DNA of 64,000 nucleotides from JAGQPD01 sp020426865. Its GTDB lineage: Bacteria; Planctomycetota; Planctomycetia; Pirellulales; Pirellulaceae. The notes under the pieces were generated by a model that was not told where the DNA came from, did no database searches, and saw nothing but the letters and a program-made list of their open reading frames with translations. Made by a program: the position numbers and the translations under genes. Shown here in pieces: positions 8,777 to 18,300 of this stretch. Position 1 is the stretch's first letter. Each line of letters starts with the position of its first letter. Location: the NCBI GenBank assembly GCA_041399065.1, contig JAWKTN010000007.1:372001-436000 (forward strand). The letters are read 5' to 3'.

Positions 8777-10336
8777 TTATCTGGACTCAGTCGTGTTAGC
8801 AGGCGGTTGCCATCCGCCGAATGCTGCCTCCAGCTCCGCCATCACCCGCAACACGATGTCGTCACGATACTCGCGGCCAATTATTTGGACACCAATCGGA
8901 AGTCCTTCCGTTGTCACATCCACGCGGACCGTACCCGCAGGGTACCGACCGCTCAATAAGCAGAAATAACAATAACTATATTTGTCTTCGCTGCGTTCGC
9001 TCTGCTCGTATGGCCAGACGGTGCCGTGTAGCATGGCAGGGTGAGCGTGAACGGGAAGGATGATCGCATCGACATCGTCCATGAATCCTGCGAACTGCTT
9101 TTGCAATTGGGAAAACTCGTTGGCATCATCGCGCTGCTGCTCGATCGACACGGACGTCTGATAGTGTTGAATCCAGCCCAACACGTCTTGAAGAACACCA
9201 TCGTCTTCGCAACCGAATGTCTTGATCGTGTTGCGAAATCCATCAATCGCGAACTGATCCTTTCCGAGCATTGCGCCAAGCGTCGCCCGTCCAATACGAT
9301 AGAACGATGCCGGCAACTCTCCGACAATCGACGCATTGTTTTGTTCCAACAACTTTATCGACTTCGCAACAGCGTTCTGAATGTCGCGAGTCGGAACGCT
9401 GCTGGCCTGACTCCATTTTGTCAAATACGCGATCCGTAGCCCTTTCAGATCGATTCTTCGCGAGTCCGACAGTGGTAGGAGTTTGGCGGCAGCACGATTG
9501 TCGAAAAAAAACGGCAGAGCGATTTCCAAATCGCGGACGCGTCGGGCGATCGGACCGATGGACCATGCTTGTGGTGCGATCAATTCTTGGGGGTGCATCC
9601 CCCTCAGCGAAATACGTTCCGGGGTTGGCCTCAATCCCGCAAGGCCATTCCATGCACATGGCACCCGAATGCTACCGTTATGGTCGGAGCCTACCCCCAA
9701 CGGTGATCCACACGCGGCGACGAGCGCACCTTCGCCCCCGGAACTTCCACCAGCACTTCGCGCGATGTCGTAGGGATTATTCGTTCGTCCGAATAACGAG
9801 TTGTTAGTGTCATAGGCAAAAGCAAGGCAGGGCAGATTGGTAGTACAAAACGAAATAGCGCCACCTCGACGCAACTGGTCCACAACGTCCGCGTCACTCG
9901 TGGCGATTCGATACTTCCAGCCCCGCACGGCGGCCGTTGTGGGGATCCCCGCCACATCAATGTGGTTTTTCACGGAAAATGGTAGGCCAAATAGGGGTTG
10001 CGACTGCCAATCAACTTCGCCATTCAGGATTGCCCGCTCTGCCGCGCGAGCAGCTCGCAGCGCGGCAGCAAATGGCGTATGCGTTGCAGCGTTGGTCGCC
10101 CGCTGAATCCCGGCAAATTGTGCGATATGAGCCTCAACGAGCTCAACCGGCGAAATTTCCTTGAGCCTTAAGAGACTTCCCATTTCGACTGCACCGAGTC
10201 GAATCCATTCGCTGTCGGCACGATCGGCCAGGAAATCGCCGTTCGCCCGATGCGGGGAAGAAATCAATCCAACGCTCGCACATTGGGCAGCAAAGCCAAT
10301 GAAAGATCGACGCGTCAATGAACGTTCCAACTGCAT
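8777..10336 (-). CDS. exported amidase-signature enzyme
   Basis: 519 residues from ATG 10336. The N-terminus MQLERSLTRRSFIGFAAQ is a twin-arginine-type signal. The amidase signature is clear: catalytic Lys in SVKNHIDVAG and the Ser-cisSer pair in SAGGSSGGEGAL, with GSDHNGSIRVPCAWNGLAGL behind. The family includes GatA and indole-acetamide or aryl-acylamidases. Lack of gatB/gatC next to it and the export signal argue against a tRNA amidotransferase role. First gene of the amidase/nitrilase/hydrolase trio, divergent from the kinase at 10743. Confidence 0.9.
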   Translation of the reverse strand: MQLERSLTRRSFIGFAAQCASVGLISSPHRANGDFLADRADSEWIRLGAVEMGSLLRLKEISPVELVEAHIAQFAGIQRATNAATHTPFAAALRAARAAERAILNGEVDWQSQPLFGLPFSVKNHIDVAGIPTTAAVRGWKYRIATSDADVVDQLRRGGAISFCTTNLPCLAFAYDTNNSLFGRTNNPYDIARSAGGSSGGEGALVAACGSPLGVGSDHNGSIRVPCAWNGLAGLRPTPERISLRGMHPQELIAPQAWSIGPIARRVRDLEIALPFFFDNRAAAKLLPLSDSRRIDLKGLRIAYLTKWSQASSVPTRDIQNAVAKSIKLLEQNNASIVGELPASFYRIGRATLGAMLGKDQFAIDGFRNTIKTFGCEDDGVLQDVLGWIQHYQTSVSIEQQRDDANEFSQLQKQFAGFMDDVDAIILPVHAHPAMLHGTVWPYEQSERSEDKYSYCYFCLLSGRYPAGTVRVDVTTEGLPIGVQIIGREYRDDIVLRVMAELEAAFGGWQPPANTTESR

Positions 10337-10742
10337 CGCGTACTAACCTTGAACAAAACAGCTTGCAGGGCCAACGCTGGCCATTGGGCAGTGTCGCATC
10401 TAACCTCGTTTTTTTAGTGGCGCGTCGGCTCCGCGACAAGTACCCGATGATGGTCAGACGGTAAAAGACCGCGTCGCGAGGCTCCCGTAGAGTGGGCCAT
10501 AGACGTGCCAGCCTCCGCATCCGACCGAGTCACAGTTTGCTAATCGAGCCAGTTGTGTATTTCAGATCCGTATTTGAATTCTGGGCCGTTGCCCGTGAGT
10601 TTCGCACATGGCGAATGGCAACCTGCGCATTGATTTCGTCTGTGATGTGCGGTTGATTTGCCGAAATTGGGATAATTCCTGAGCCCCTGGGTTTGAAATC
10701 TCGCATTGTATCTTGGTAACCTGAAACCAGGAGTGCAATTCG
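10337..10742. other. intergenic region between divergent amidase and kinase genes
   Basis: About 400 bases that must hold both promoters. No clear -35/-10 pair, operator or RNA fold was seen. AGGAG at 10730-10734 serves the kinase GTG start. Confidence 0.5.
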
Positions 10743-13373
10743 GTGGACCAAACGAATCTCGAAGAGCTATTTAACGAGCTGCTTCAGCTTGAGTCTGATG
10801 AGCAGCGCCACGAGCTATTGGACAGAGCCTGCGCCAACTGCCCTGAGTTGCGCCAACAGTTGGAGAAACTCCTGGCCGCCGCTGCCAATGTTGGAAGTTT
10901 TCTGGATGTCCCTGACTGGGCGTCAACCGTGGATCACTCCGCCAGTGACTTGGTCGGAACCAACGTAGGGCCCTATCGAATTCGAGAACTGATCGGTGAA
11001 GGGGGAATGGGTTCGGTGTATGTGGCCGAGCAGGAAACACCGATCCGTCGCAAAGTCGCGCTCAAGTTAATCAAACCGGGGATGGACTCAAAGTCTGTCA
11101 TTGCGCGCTTCGAGGCGGAACGACAAGCTCTTGCTTTGATGGACCATCCGCATATTGCCAAAGTCCTAGATGCTGGCACAACGGCGCAAGGGCGACCGTA
11201 TTTTGCCATGGAACTGGTCAAAGGCATTCCGATCACGGATTTTTGCGACCAAAACCGCTTGTCGATACACGCCAGACTGCAGCTATTCAAAAATGTGTGC
11301 CACGCACTTCAACACGCGCATCTGAAAGGGATCATTCACCGCGATATCAAACCATCCAACGTCTTGGTGACGCTGCACGACGGAAAACCAGTCCCGAAAG
11401 TCATCGATTTCGGAGTCGCCAAGGCGCTCAGCACAAGGCTCACTGACAAAACGATCTACACCGAGCACTACCAAGTTGTCGGCACCTTACTGTATATGAG
11501 CCCCGAACAGGCCGAGCTGAGTGGTCTCGACATTGACACTCGTAGCGATGTCTACAGTCTCGGCGTGTTGCTGTACGAATTGATAACGGGAACCACGCCA
11601 TTTCAAAAAGAGGAGCTACACAAAGCCGGACTGGATGAACAGCGCCGGATCATTCGCGAAAAGGATCCCCCAAGGGCGAGCGTGCGGATTAGTAGTCTCG
11701 GTCACACCGCGACAGTCGTCGCCAATCTGAGAAACACGGACACAAAGCAACTCAACCAGTCGGTCCGTGGCGACCTCGACTGGATCTTGGTCAAGGCATT
11801 GGAGAGGGATCGCTCGCGTCGCTACGAAAGTGCGGGCAATTTCGCCGCCGACATCGGCAGACACCTAAGCGACGAGACGATCCAGGCGAGACCGCATTCA
11901 GCGGTCTATTCGCTGCGAAAGTTTACTCACCGCAACCGAGCCGCGCTGGCGATTTTGTTGGTCGTGATCGCTCTGGCTCTTACCGCGATCGTTGGTACTG
12001 GTTCCATGGCGTTTCGGTGGCGGGCGACACTGACTCGACTCCGGGCAACGTCGCATCGACAAGCCGTCCTATCGATCATGTTGGGAGATGATGATGGTTC
12101 GATGGAGGCGTTCGATGTCGCCAGGACGGCTGGAACATCAAGGGAAGATCTTCAGGTGATAGAGGGGTTATCGCAAGTAAACCGAGGTCGTTACGATGCT
12201 GCCATCAAGATCGCCGAAGAGATCCTTGCCGAGAAACCGGAGCATGTGGGAGCTCGCTCTCTTCTTACTTACGCCGTGCTGTGGACGGGAAACGTAGGAC
12301 GATGGGCTACGGAGTGCAACGCGTTGGAAAGGCTCGACGATCCCGATCGCGATGCCGATCGCGTCTTGATGGCCTACGCGCTGGTGCTGCACGATTCGAG
12401 CCGCGCCAGTCGCTTGATCGCCGAAAGTCGGACGCTCAGCCATACTCCCGCAGGATTGTTGATTGTGGCGCAGGACCTGACGTTTCAGGCGGAGGAACAA
12501 CAGTCAACCGAACTTGGTCTCGAAGCCGTTCGCGACTACGAGGCTGTGTTGCAATTCATGCCGGAGAATTCAAACGTCGCGGGATGGTACGCCGCCGGCC
12601 TGGCAAGTGTCATCACTCTATTGAATCGCGACGGCACGGAAAGCCGAGATTTCGTCGGTAAGGCGGAACGCGTTCTCAACGAAATGCAGGGCGCGGAATC
12701 ATCGGGATTTCTGGATTGGTCGAAATGGAGGCTCTACCGCGCCATCGGAAAACCGAACGAAGCATCGCTCGCGATTCGCCAGTTGCGCCAAAGCGAGTTC
12801 TGTTGGGCGATCGCAACCGACTGCATGTACCGATACCCTGAAGTGGCAGACGCTCTCCGCGAATTTGACGCCGCAACCGTAAAATTCAACCAGAAAACTG
12901 GGCAGTTGCGACTTGCGCGGGCGTTTGCTGCATTTGGCTCAAATGACTTAACGAAGACAGACGATCTATCGGACCTTATTAACGACGGGCACGCGTTGAA
13001 TCGCGTCTACGCACTTTCGGCGTTGTATCTCACACAAGGTTTTGCGCGTGCGAAAGAAGAAGCATCAAAGCTGGATACCCTTGCAGACTCCGGGAGCAAG
13101 CGACATGCCAACCAGCTGTGCCTGCGTTACCTCCAGGATCCAACTCCTGAGAATGAGCAGTTCATCCTTCAGGAAGCCCCCTGCACAGCCTATGCCCAAG
13201 TTAACGTCCATTTCGTGTTGGGAGTGGTAGAGCTGGCAAAAGGCAACGAACAAGGAGCTATTCGGTATTTGCAAAAAAGTGCCGAGCATCCGCTACTGGG
13301 CAATATCTCATACGAATACGCGAGTGCTTTGCTCGTCCGACTTGGTGCCAGTCACTCGTCTGAGGAGCCTTGA
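10743..13373 (+). CDS. membrane-anchored Hanks-type Ser/Thr kinase with C-terminal TPR-like region
   Basis: 876 residues from GTG 10743 with AGGAG upstream. Residues 1-70 are a helical N-terminal region typical of planctomycete kinases. The kinase domain, about 78-375, has GEGGMGSVYVAE (85-95), Lys108, HRDIKPSN (199-206), DFG (222-224) and MSPEQAELS, so it should be active. A single membrane helix at about 398-420 separates it from a roughly 450-residue outer region with TPR-like helical repeats. The partner ECF sigma gene starts 2 bases after the stop, so the kinase probably acts in the same signal path as that sigma factor. Targets are unknown. Confidence 0.93.
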   Translation: MDQTNLEELFNELLQLESDEQRHELLDRACANCPELRQQLEKLLAAAANVGSFLDVPDWASTVDHSASDLVGTNVGPYRIRELIGEGGMGSVYVAEQETPIRRKVALKLIKPGMDSKSVIARFEAERQALALMDHPHIAKVLDAGTTAQGRPYFAMELVKGIPITDFCDQNRLSIHARLQLFKNVCHALQHAHLKGIIHRDIKPSNVLVTLHDGKPVPKVIDFGVAKALSTRLTDKTIYTEHYQVVGTLLYMSPEQAELSGLDIDTRSDVYSLGVLLYELITGTTPFQKEELHKAGLDEQRRIIREKDPPRASVRISSLGHTATVVANLRNTDTKQLNQSVRGDLDWILVKALERDRSRRYESAGNFAADIGRHLSDETIQARPHSAVYSLRKFTHRNRAALAILLVVIALALTAIVGTGSMAFRWRATLTRLRATSHRQAVLSIMLGDDDGSMEAFDVARTAGTSREDLQVIEGLSQVNRGRYDAAIKIAEEILAEKPEHVGARSLLTYAVLWTGNVGRWATECNALERLDDPDRDADRVLMAYALVLHDSSRASRLIAESRTLSHTPAGLLIVAQDLTFQAEEQQSTELGLEAVRDYEAVLQFMPENSNVAGWYAAGLASVITLLNRDGTESRDFVGKAERVLNEMQGAESSGFLDWSKWRLYRAIGKPNEASLAIRQLRQSEFCWAIATDCMYRYPEVADALREFDAATVKFNQKTGQLRLARAFAAFGSNDLTKTDDLSDLINDGHALNRVYALSALYLTQGFARAKEEASKLDTLADSGSKRHANQLCLRYLQDPTPENEQFILQEAPCTAYAQVNVHFVLGVVELAKGNEQGAIRYLQKSAEHPLLGNISYEYASALLVRLGASHSSEEP

Positions 13374-13375
13374 AT

Positions 13376-13930
13376 ATGGTCGATGTGACGTCCATCCTGG
13401 AACGAATCGAAGCCGGAGATCCGTCTGCGTCGGCCTCGCTTCTGCCTCTTGTCTATGAAGAACTGCGACGGTTGGCGGCCTATCGGATCGCAAACGACAA
13501 AGCTGGTGAAACACTTCAGGCGACGGCACTCGTGCATGAGGCATATCTCCGCCTTGTGGGAGGTGGGGACAAGGCGAAATGGGATTCACGCGGACATTTC
13601 TTTGCCGCGGCTGCCGAAGCGATGCGGCGGATTCTCGTCGACCGCGCTCGTCAGAAGAAGAGCCACAAGCATGGCGGCGGTCGCTCACGCGTCGATCTCG
13701 ACATTGAATGCCCCGCAGCGAATGAGAAACCAGACCGTCTGCTTGCCATCGACGAAGCCTTGGACAAATTGGAAAAGAACCACCCGGACGTCTCCCGATT
13801 ACTTAAGCTGCGATACTACGCTGGCGTGCCGTTGAAGGACGCCGCAGCGACCTTGGGTATCTCGCCGGCAACGGCGAAACGTCGCTGGGCGTTCGCTCGT
13901 GCTTTTCTGTACAGCGAGCTCGCCGACTAA
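13376..13930 (+). CDS. ECF-family sigma factor (planctomycete/acidobacterial type)
   Basis: 184 residues. The start is set to ATG 13376 because GAGGAG at 13362-13367, inside the kinase 3' end, is spaced 8 nt from it; a TTG six bases earlier overlaps the kinase stop. Region 2: GDPSASASLLPLVYEELRRL and TALVHEAYLRLV. Region 4: HPDVSRLLKLRYYAGVPLKDAAATLGIS with a helix-turn-helix. The FFAAAAEAMRRILVDRARQK block matches the ECF type found next to kinases in planctomycetes (TIGR02999-like). The 2-base gap suggests translational coupling. No anti-sigma gene lies nearby. Confidence 0.92.
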   Translation: MVDVTSILERIEAGDPSASASLLPLVYEELRRLAAYRIANDKAGETLQATALVHEAYLRLVGGGDKAKWDSRGHFFAAAAEAMRRILVDRARQKKSHKHGGGRSRVDLDIECPAANEKPDRLLAIDEALDKLEKNHPDVSRLLKLRYYAGVPLKDAAATLGISPATAKRRWAFARAFLYSELAD

Positions 13931-14138
13931 CGGGTGGAAGACCAACCCAATACGAATCGGATGTTGAACGAGTTGAGGCTGGTCCCCGACAATGACTATC
14001 GTTTAATAAATGCGTTCCGCGTGACGAGTGAGGGTATTGCTCGTTGGAACATCAGTGCATCGGTAAGATGGGCAATATCGTCAACCACGGAAACCGCGGT
14101 ACCGTCAATCATGGGAACTGACAACCGGGGATACCATC

Positions 14139-15365
14139 ATGCGTTTGTTTTTAGTTCTTGCCTTCGTGTCCCTGCTTTATGGTCGGGCATTCGCTATTGA
14201 CACCGACGGCGACGGTTTACTCGATCTGATGGACGTACCGGGATTTGACCCGAACCAATCAGGCGCCCTGAGTTTTGTTGGGCAGGGTATTCAGGATCTT
14301 GCCGGATTAAGTTTACTGACAAACGCGACAAACCTGGATTTGAGCAACAACGAAATCGCGAACATCGATAGTGGCGACTTCAACGGACTCTGCAACCTAA
14401 GAGGGTTGCATTTGCAGAACAATCGCATCTTAAGTATCGAAAACAAAGCGTTCGAAGGGTGTGACAATTTGGCGGAGTTGGATTTGTCGAACAACCCTGG
14501 TCTGACCAGAATCGAGAGTCGCACCTTTGCTGGGTTCGAACAGTGGGCCGTGCTCAGACTTGACCACAACTCCCTCTCGCAAATCAAAAGGGGCGACTTC
14601 GATCGATACAGTGCCGGCATTCTGTCTCTAAGCAACAATCAGATACGCGAAATCGAAGACGGTGCATTTGCGCAAGGTTGGAGTTTTGTTGCGATTTGGG
14701 AGTTGGGCTCGGGTGGGCTCCTTATTCAGAACAACGAGCTTACACGAATGAATCTGGCTGGCGCACATTTTGCCACCTGTCTCCGTGTGTTGGAGTCGGC
14801 GGTTTCTGCGCATCTGGCAACAGGACTTCCATTCTGATTCTCGATGAAGCTATTCTAGACAGAGACTCGTTTCAACCAATAATCGGTGAGCTTCGCACGG
14901 TTGAGAGACTCTCGCTCGTAGGATTACAGTTTTCCGACGGAACTCCGGCGAATCTGAACCAATTGTTGAGCGGCCCATCGCTCAGAGAGATTGTTATCGA
15001 TTCGTTAGTTTTTGATGAATACGCGAGTGAATTACTTGCGTGGGACGATTTGGAGCAACACACTCTCGTCGTCGGAACGCCTGCCGATGTGAACAGCGAT
15101 GGCTTTGGGGATACAAACGATTTTGATATCATTCGCGGCAACTTCCTTCAATCGGTTACACAGAGATTGGACGGCGATTTGAATTTGGACGAAATCGTGG
15201 ACTTTACGATTACCGCATTTGGAAGGACTCTTTCCACGCCGAGATCGCTTTCGGAACATTCGTTCCAGAGCCAAGAGGTTTCTACATGGCGGTATTGGCC
15301 CTTATACTGAAAGTGTGTTTGGAGATAGGACCGGGTTACCGCTGGCCAGCGGCAACTACATCTAG
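14139..15365 (+). pseudogene. frameshifted leucine-rich-repeat protein with dockerin and PEP-CTERM tail
   Basis: ATG 14139 starts a signal peptide (MRLFLVLAFVSLLYGRAFA), an EF-hand-like DTDGDGLLDLMD and several LRR units (LTNATNLDLSNNEI, LCNLRGLHLQNNRI, CDNLAELDLSNNPGL). This frame ends at 14837. The LRR sequence resumes in another frame (ILDEAILDRDSFQPI) and leads to dockerin-like ADVNSDGFGDTNDF and DLNLDEIVDF. There a second shift is needed to restore DYRIWKDSF and VPEPRGFYMAVLALI, a PEP-CTERM tail, at about 15210-15310. The shifts lie near 14760-14830 and 15207. Either a decayed surface protein gene or two sequencing errors. Confidence 0.75.
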
Positions 15366-15379
15366 GTGGACTACGTGAG

Positions 15380-15790
15380 GAGGCGTCGCCACGCCTCTCA
15401 AGAGACCTTCCAGGACCCTAAAATGTCTGAGACACGGACAACGCAGGTCGTTGCGAGTGGCCAATTTAGCGGGAAAAACGCGAGAAACTGGCGCCGAAAA
15501 GGACGATTTACGAATGCGGTGCTCTGCCGATTGAAGCTACGCTGGCATCTGGACTAACGTCACGTGGACGGTACGCCGCGACACCGCGTCTATGAGCCCG
15601 TGACTCCCCTCTTACCATGCATGTTTCTCTACCCATCGGCGATGGAACTCGCAAATTGTCAGTCCGCCTTCCATCTGCCAAGCGGACCCGTTTCCCTGTA
15701 AGTCAATCGCAGCGCACAAGTTACGACCACACCCTGCGCCCATCAATTGACCGCACCGAGGGCAGGGGGAACAGCGCGCAGTTTGGTTCT
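15380..15790. repeat. tRNA-Thr-associated repeat, copy B
   Basis: Holds nt 1-39 of tRNA-Thr (15546 down to 15508, minus strand), then about 110 nt not found at the tRNA locus but shared with copy C (blocks CCTAAAATGTCTGAGACACGGAC and GGGAAAAACGC), ending in hairpin GAGGCGT-CGCC-ACGCCTC at 15380-15397. Upstream, the -35-like TTGGCA is kept but the -10 has decayed. No gene lies in 15366-15880. Confidence 0.8.
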
Positions 15791-15888
15791 TTCGTCGTCA
15801 TCAATGCAGGGGATTGGAATGCGATAAATCCGGACGATGCCATGCCCGAACGGGAAGGACGGCGTGCATTATCCGTAGAACCTGCTGT

Positions 15889-15911
15889 TATACCTGGTGG
15901 TTCGAGGTATA
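15889..15911. repeat. 23-bp dispersed palindrome, copy 2
   Basis: TATACCT and AGGTATA around GGTGGTTCG: both arms carry the same compensated end change compared with the other copies. Lies inside the run-on tail of the frameshifted vapC frame. Confidence 0.7.
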
Positions 15912-15996
15912 CATGAGGGGCCGCCTGCCAAAGGACCAGAGCCGAAATTTTTTAGAGAGCCGACGAACGAGAATTGTTGATCGAGAGATGGCAGTC

Positions 15997-16424
15997 TCAC
16001 ACTGTCCAGTCTTCAAGTTGGAGCTCCGACAGATGCTCGAAATCGACAGTATATTCCTGGTGACGAGAGTCATGCGCTGCGCAATGGCAATTGCGGCATT
16101 TCGCAAGTCCATCGTAGCGATCCGGACTTTGCGATTCCGGAATTCCTCGAAAATTTCTGCAGCAGCGGTGGAGTACGGCAATACCTGTGCTTCGCTGAAA
16201 TCCCGTATGATTCGCTCTAATCGAGCATACCCGAATACAACGCGAGACTGGTCCAGTGAACCTTTGACATATTTCGTCCAACCAGCGATTTGTTCGTGGA
16301 ACGACACAATGGCGACATACACATGAGTGTCATCCACGGTCGCTAACTTCAGCGCTAAGCGATCAAACGCAGGACCGCGTTTTCGCTGCAAGATTCCCAA
16401 ATGGTCAGTGTCCAGCACATACAT
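15997..16424 (-). pseudogene. vapC: VapC-like PIN-domain toxin, frameshifted near the C-terminus
   Basis: PIN-domain ribonuclease toxin. From ATG 16424: Asp5 (VLDTDHLG), Glu44 (SFHEQIAGW), Asp106 (IATMDLRNA) and LVTRN to Asn124 match the family's acidic site. At about 16050-16054 the sequence AATATACTG seems to carry a duplicated AT. Without it the frame would read on as TVDFEHLSELQLEDWTV to a stop at 15997, a standard VapC ending. With it the frame runs through unrelated residues to 15888. The acidic residues precede the shift, but loss of the last strand may destabilise the fold. Starts 5 bases after the antitoxin stop. Confidence 0.8.
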
Positions 16425-16429
16425 GGAGA

Positions 16430-16636
16430 CTACTCGTCGTTGAGCACGTCGCTCTTGCGCTCTTCGCGACCCATTCGCAGAATCTCGTCAAATTCAGGAT
16501 CGCCCTCAAAACTACCCGTAATCTTCGAAATCCAACCCGGTTTTGAAGCCACCGAATCGTTCGGCTTGGACCGGGCTTGCTTCAACGCTTGCACTTCTCT
16601 TTCCAGTTTTGCAATTCGCTCTTCTAAGGTAGACAC
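16430..16636 (-). CDS. VapB-type antitoxin
   Basis: 68 residues. An N-terminal coiled coil (LEERIAKLEREVQALKQ) precedes a charged C-terminal part (ITGSFEGDPEFDEILRMGREER) of the kind that wraps around PIN toxins. It sits immediately before vapC on the same strand, the usual antitoxin-first order. There is no obvious DNA-binding fold, so autoregulation may be weak or absent. The promoter of repeat copy C, about 710 bases upstream and pointing this way, might feed into it, though a terminator-like hairpin at 17065 intervenes. Confidence 0.8.
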   Translation of the reverse strand: MSTLEERIAKLEREVQALKQARSKPNDSVASKPGWISKITGSFEGDPEFDEILRMGREERKSDVLNDE

Positions 16637-16717
16637 GCCTATCCCTCCGTTTGGTCGTAGACTTGCCGTTCAATTCAGTAACTATAGCAAATCCGAGCGA
16701 CAAACACTAAGCAAATT

Positions 16718-16939
16718 TCATACGATCAAAGCCAACTTCGGCGAGGAAGCGCGGAATCGACGCTCGTCGAGTCCCGCAATGAGCGCGTCGAGCACTTGGT
16801 TAAACTGCATCACTTCTAGAGCTTTTGTCGGCTCGCCGTGTGCGGGCACGTACTGTGGTGTGCGAGGGGGGAGCCGTATGACCGATGCACGTTGGATTCT
16901 GGCGAAAACGAGTGGCGGTGTCGTCCACCTTAGCGGTCT
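16718..16939 (-). other. possible coding remnant upstream of vapB
   Basis: A 73-codon open stretch without a good start ends at 16718. Its last part (LDALIAGLDERRFRASSPKLALIV) reads like protein, but no family is recognised. It may be the tail of a decayed gene. The rest of 16637-17063 shows nothing. Confidence 0.2.
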
Positions 16940-17064
16940 TCACACACGAAACGCGTCGCTGTAAGGATAAACTTCTGGAATGTTGACTCGGGACGCGCGG
17001 AGAACCCACTGGGGACCATTCGTTTCGATGGCTGATGGGAACATTTGTATAGGTCATCTCAGCA

Positions 17065-17084
17065 AAAGGCGTCGCGACGCCTTT
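17065..17084 (-). terminator. terminator-like palindrome ending repeat copy C
   Basis: Perfect 20-bp palindrome AAAGGCGTCG/CGACGCCTTT; on the minus strand its 3' arm runs into TTTTGC. The copy B counterpart has GAGGCGT/ACGCCTC, so both arms changed together, which argues for a functional stem. Confidence 0.5.
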
Positions 17085-17345
17085 CCAGGGACCCTCGGGG
17101 ACCTTCCAGGACCCTAAAATGTCTGAGACACGGACACGCAAGTCGTTAGAAGGGGCGGTTTTACCGGGAAAAACGCAAGAAATGGCGATCGCGAGGAGAG
17201 ACTTCACGAATGCGGTGCTCTGCCGATTGAAGCTACGCTGGCATCGTTAACCAGCTGTCCCCAGCTGGCCCAATCCCTCACCAAGTCACACAGCGTCTAC
17301 CCCCAACGGCTGCGACAGCCATGCAACATTGCGACGGAACGTGCC

Positions 17346-17374
17346 AATATACCAATTGCCCCCTTTGCTGCCAA
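17346..17374 (-). promoter_or_regulatory. retained tRNA-Thr-type promoter in repeat copy C
   Basis: TTGGCA (17374-17369), 17-nt spacer, TATATT (17351-17346): identical hexamers and spacing to the promoter of the intact tRNA, although the spacer sequence differs. It should transcribe leftward through the tRNA half. Confidence 0.55.
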
Positions 17375-17490
17375 GCCGACCGATTTCCCTGTAAGTCAAG
17401 CACAACCCACAAGTTACGGCCACTCCCCGCGTTCCGTAACTCGCCGGACCAAAGGGCAGGGGAGAAATACGGCGCTATTCACGCCCCCAC

Positions 17491-18300
17491 ATCACTCAGC
17501 GTCGAGCATTCGGCGACGGCGGTCCAACGTGACAGATTAGAGGGGGTAAGGTGTAGACAGCCTGCGATTGCGTCCACAACTTCACAATCGCATAGGCTAA
17601 TTCGACATGACGGCGAATTGGACTTGAGGCCCAAACCGACTCTCCATAGGTTATTGCTATTGCGAGACCAAGTGATGGCACTGCCTGCATGCAATGTGAG
17701 CTAGCACTGCTGCGCGCGTAGCAACCCGCAACGTCCCATTCAGTGGCAGTGTGGGCAATATAACCTGCCAAAATGAAATTGGCACGAACACGCTAAGTGG
17801 CGCCGCGGTCCTCTGCTCCTTCGAGCGTACCCACTGTCGCCTGGATCGCATGCCCCAGCTTCTCCTGCGCCATATTTACAGCAGCCAGTTTACGCAGCTT
17901 GGATTGCACCAAGCGCAAGCGCTGCTCGGCAACGGACCATCACGAGGCGCAACCATTTGCGAAGCGGCTAAAATGGTAAATTCGATGCCGCGTCACCGCC
18001 CAGGGAACGATCAGGAAACGATGGACTCTCAACCCGATCATCAAGACTGGGCTTGGGCAAAACTCCGCCTGTAACACGGGCAGTGTCCTTCGAAACCTCG
18101 CGCGAGCTCTGAACCAGGCAGTCTCCGCGTAGGGCGCAAGCTGCCAAAGGGAACTGCTGCGTCGATACGTTCGCCAGTTGTACACGAGGCTCTGGCACAA
18201 CATTACAATGATGGCGACAGAGGCTGGCTGCTTTAACCTAGAGCCAAGCCAAGCGTCGCACCACATCACTCGAAGGGCACATCACTCGAAGGGGATCCCC
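17491..18300. other. intergenic, no gene seen
   Basis: About 800 bases with short frames on both strands, none with a recognisable product or good start. No clear RNA or repeat was seen apart from a short duplicated CATCACTCGAAGGG just before the gene at 18301. Confidence 0.45.

Larger units (their letters stand above)
17064..17490. repeat. tRNA-Thr-associated repeat, copy C
   Basis: Same make-up as copy B: nt 1-37 of tRNA-Thr (17242 down to 17206), a B-like 3' segment with CCTAAAATGTCTGAGACACGGAC-type block, and upstream sequence shared with copies A and B. Unlike B it keeps the full promoter (17346-17374) and its end hairpin has a T run. Homology to A breaks inside the anticodon loop. Confidence 0.8.

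Noticed and set aside
13934..14200. 88-codon frame between the sigma factor and the LRR gene
   Set aside because: No motif, and it overlaps the signal peptide of the LRR gene in another frame.
5660..17500. A complete integrated element between tRNA-Thr and its partial copies
   Set aside because: The half copies fit attachment scars, but no integrase, excisionase or replication gene is present, so no element is called.
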